In this document: positions 63,378 to 64,000 of the stretch, one piece after another
How the letters are laid out: every line of letters begins with the position of its first letter
How positions within the stretch are numbered: position 1 is the stretch's first letter
Assembly: GCF_014489555.1 (NCBI RefSeq)
Contig: NZ_CP060784.1
Location: 1,302,001-1,366,000 of the forward strand
Source of the DNA: Hymenobacter qilianensis
GTDB lineage: Bacteria > Bacteroidota > Bacteroidia > Cytophagales > Hymenobacteraceae
Reading direction: 5' to 3'
Length of the DNA stretch: 64,000 nucleotides
Position numbers and translations under genes: made by a program
Notes under the pieces: model-generated
Seen by the model: only the letters and a program-made list of their open reading frames with translations
Told to the model about the DNA's origin: nothing
The model's database searches: none

Positions 63378-64000
63378 CTAGATAAACGCATCAATAATCT
63401 CATTCACAACAAAATTAGTTCTATCCACTCTAGATCCAGTATCTGTTGTTGCCTTTTGACTTTTCTCAACAAAACGGCGGTATTCGGGCGGCCTACTACT
63501 TGTTTCTTTTTCTGAATTAATTTCATCGAACACAGAGCTAATTTCATCAAGTCTTACACGTATTTTACCTATTATTTTATTATTTATTATAAAATCACCA
63601 GTTATGGGCTCTAGTGCTCTTAATCCAAATAAGCAGTGCCCAATAGACGTAAACAGGGTATAGAATAGCTGTACGCGAGACCAGTTAGTATTCCTTAATT
63701 CACTAGGAGGATATATTTCGCCTATATATGACATAATCATATCAAATTGCTCCGCTTTCTCATCTAATTCGCCTAATGATTCTTCGTATTCTTTATAAAA
63801 TTTTTCAACATTTTTATTTGATTGTACCCCATCAACTAATGCGACAAATAAGTCAGCTGATAGCTCAGCCTCTGCCATTCTTGTAACTTGCGACTTCGTG
63901 AGAACGTTTGACTGGATAAAATATTCGACATACTTATACCCGTATTTAAACACGTATTGTTTGAAATATCCTAAGTATTTAGCATTTATTATTTCTATCT
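63378..64000 (-). CDS. C-terminal part of a probable DUF262 (GmrSD-N-like) protein, cut by window edge
   Basis: Open on the minus strand to the window end, so the 5' part is missing (at least 207 residues visible). The visible part reads SNVLTKSQVTRMAEAELSAD, then FVALVDGVQSNKNVEKFYKE and a helical C-terminus. The block with AEAEL, VDGVQ.NK and KFYKEYE is typical of the helical C-terminal part of DUF262 proteins, whose N-terminal ParB-like domain would lie beyond the window. A GTG at 63953 could be read as a start, but the frame continues upstream without a stop. Confidence 0.6.
   Translation of the reverse strand, partial: IEIINAKYLGYFKQYVFKYGYKYVEYFIQSNVLTKSQVTRMAEAELSADLFVALVDGVQSNKNVEKFYKEYEESLGELDEKAEQFDMIMSYIGEIYPPSELRNTNWSRVQLFYTLFTSIGHCLFGLRALEPITGDFIINNKIIGKIRVRLDEISSVFDEINSEKETSSRPPEYRRFVEKSQKATTDTGSRVDRTNFVVNEIIDAFI

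Overview
The window looks like a chromosome segment of a Bacteroidetes bacterium, most likely a Hymenobacter-like member of the Cytophagales. This is inferred from a SusC/SusD pair, a T9SS-type sorting domain, a TAnnTTTG-like promoter element, many ~100-bp palindromic interspersed repeats, and the overall protein styles. No taxonomic search was run.

Left part (1-29 kb): one long minus-strand locus for finishing the breakdown of (glucurono)arabinoxylan. In transcription order it holds uxuA, a GH67 alpha-glucuronidase, an SDR oxidoreductase, susC and susD; then, after a terminator, GH43, GH8, GH43, GH43, a double-domain CE1 esterase, GH95, GH43, a second GH67 and a SASA-type acetylesterase; then xylB and xylA. 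Outer-membrane uptake of xylo-oligosaccharides is followed by removal of acetyl, glucuronosyl, arabinosyl and galactosyl/fucosyl decorations. The chain is then cut to xylose (XylA/XylB to xylulose-5-P) and glucuronate enters the fructuronate/mannonate branch (SDR, UxuA). A divergent LacI-type regulator with an unusual N-terminal zinc ribbon (29.3-30.5 kb) sits beside a GGAAACGGTTTCG operator. A second copy of that operator precedes xylBA.

Middle (30.5-35 kb): a large secreted FG-GAP protein with a C-terminal sorting domain, then small uncharacterised genes.

35.2-51.5 kb is an integrated island. It runs from a 21-bp att copy next to a tyrosine recombinase to the 3' end of an initiator-type tRNA-Met gene. 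It carries a HTH/excisionase, a VirE-N/DUF3987 replication module, a serine recombinase, a type III-like restriction-modification pair, and AT-richer cargo separated by repeated hairpin modules.

Right part (51.6-62.7 kb): core genes, namely an Omp85 protein, HemW, an alpha/beta hydrolase, a cyclase-family protein, rplU-rpmA, and nrdB/nrdA separated by a REP-flanked GIY-YIG gene. The right edge (62.76-64 kb, AT-rich) holds a HEPN protein and the C-terminal part of a probable DUF262 protein, a candidate defence pair cut by the window edge.

A striking feature of the whole window is about 25 apparent single-base deletions that split genes, mostly where a run of six G or C is read as five. Genes below are reported as single merged units with the break positions given. 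The pattern looks technical rather than biological.
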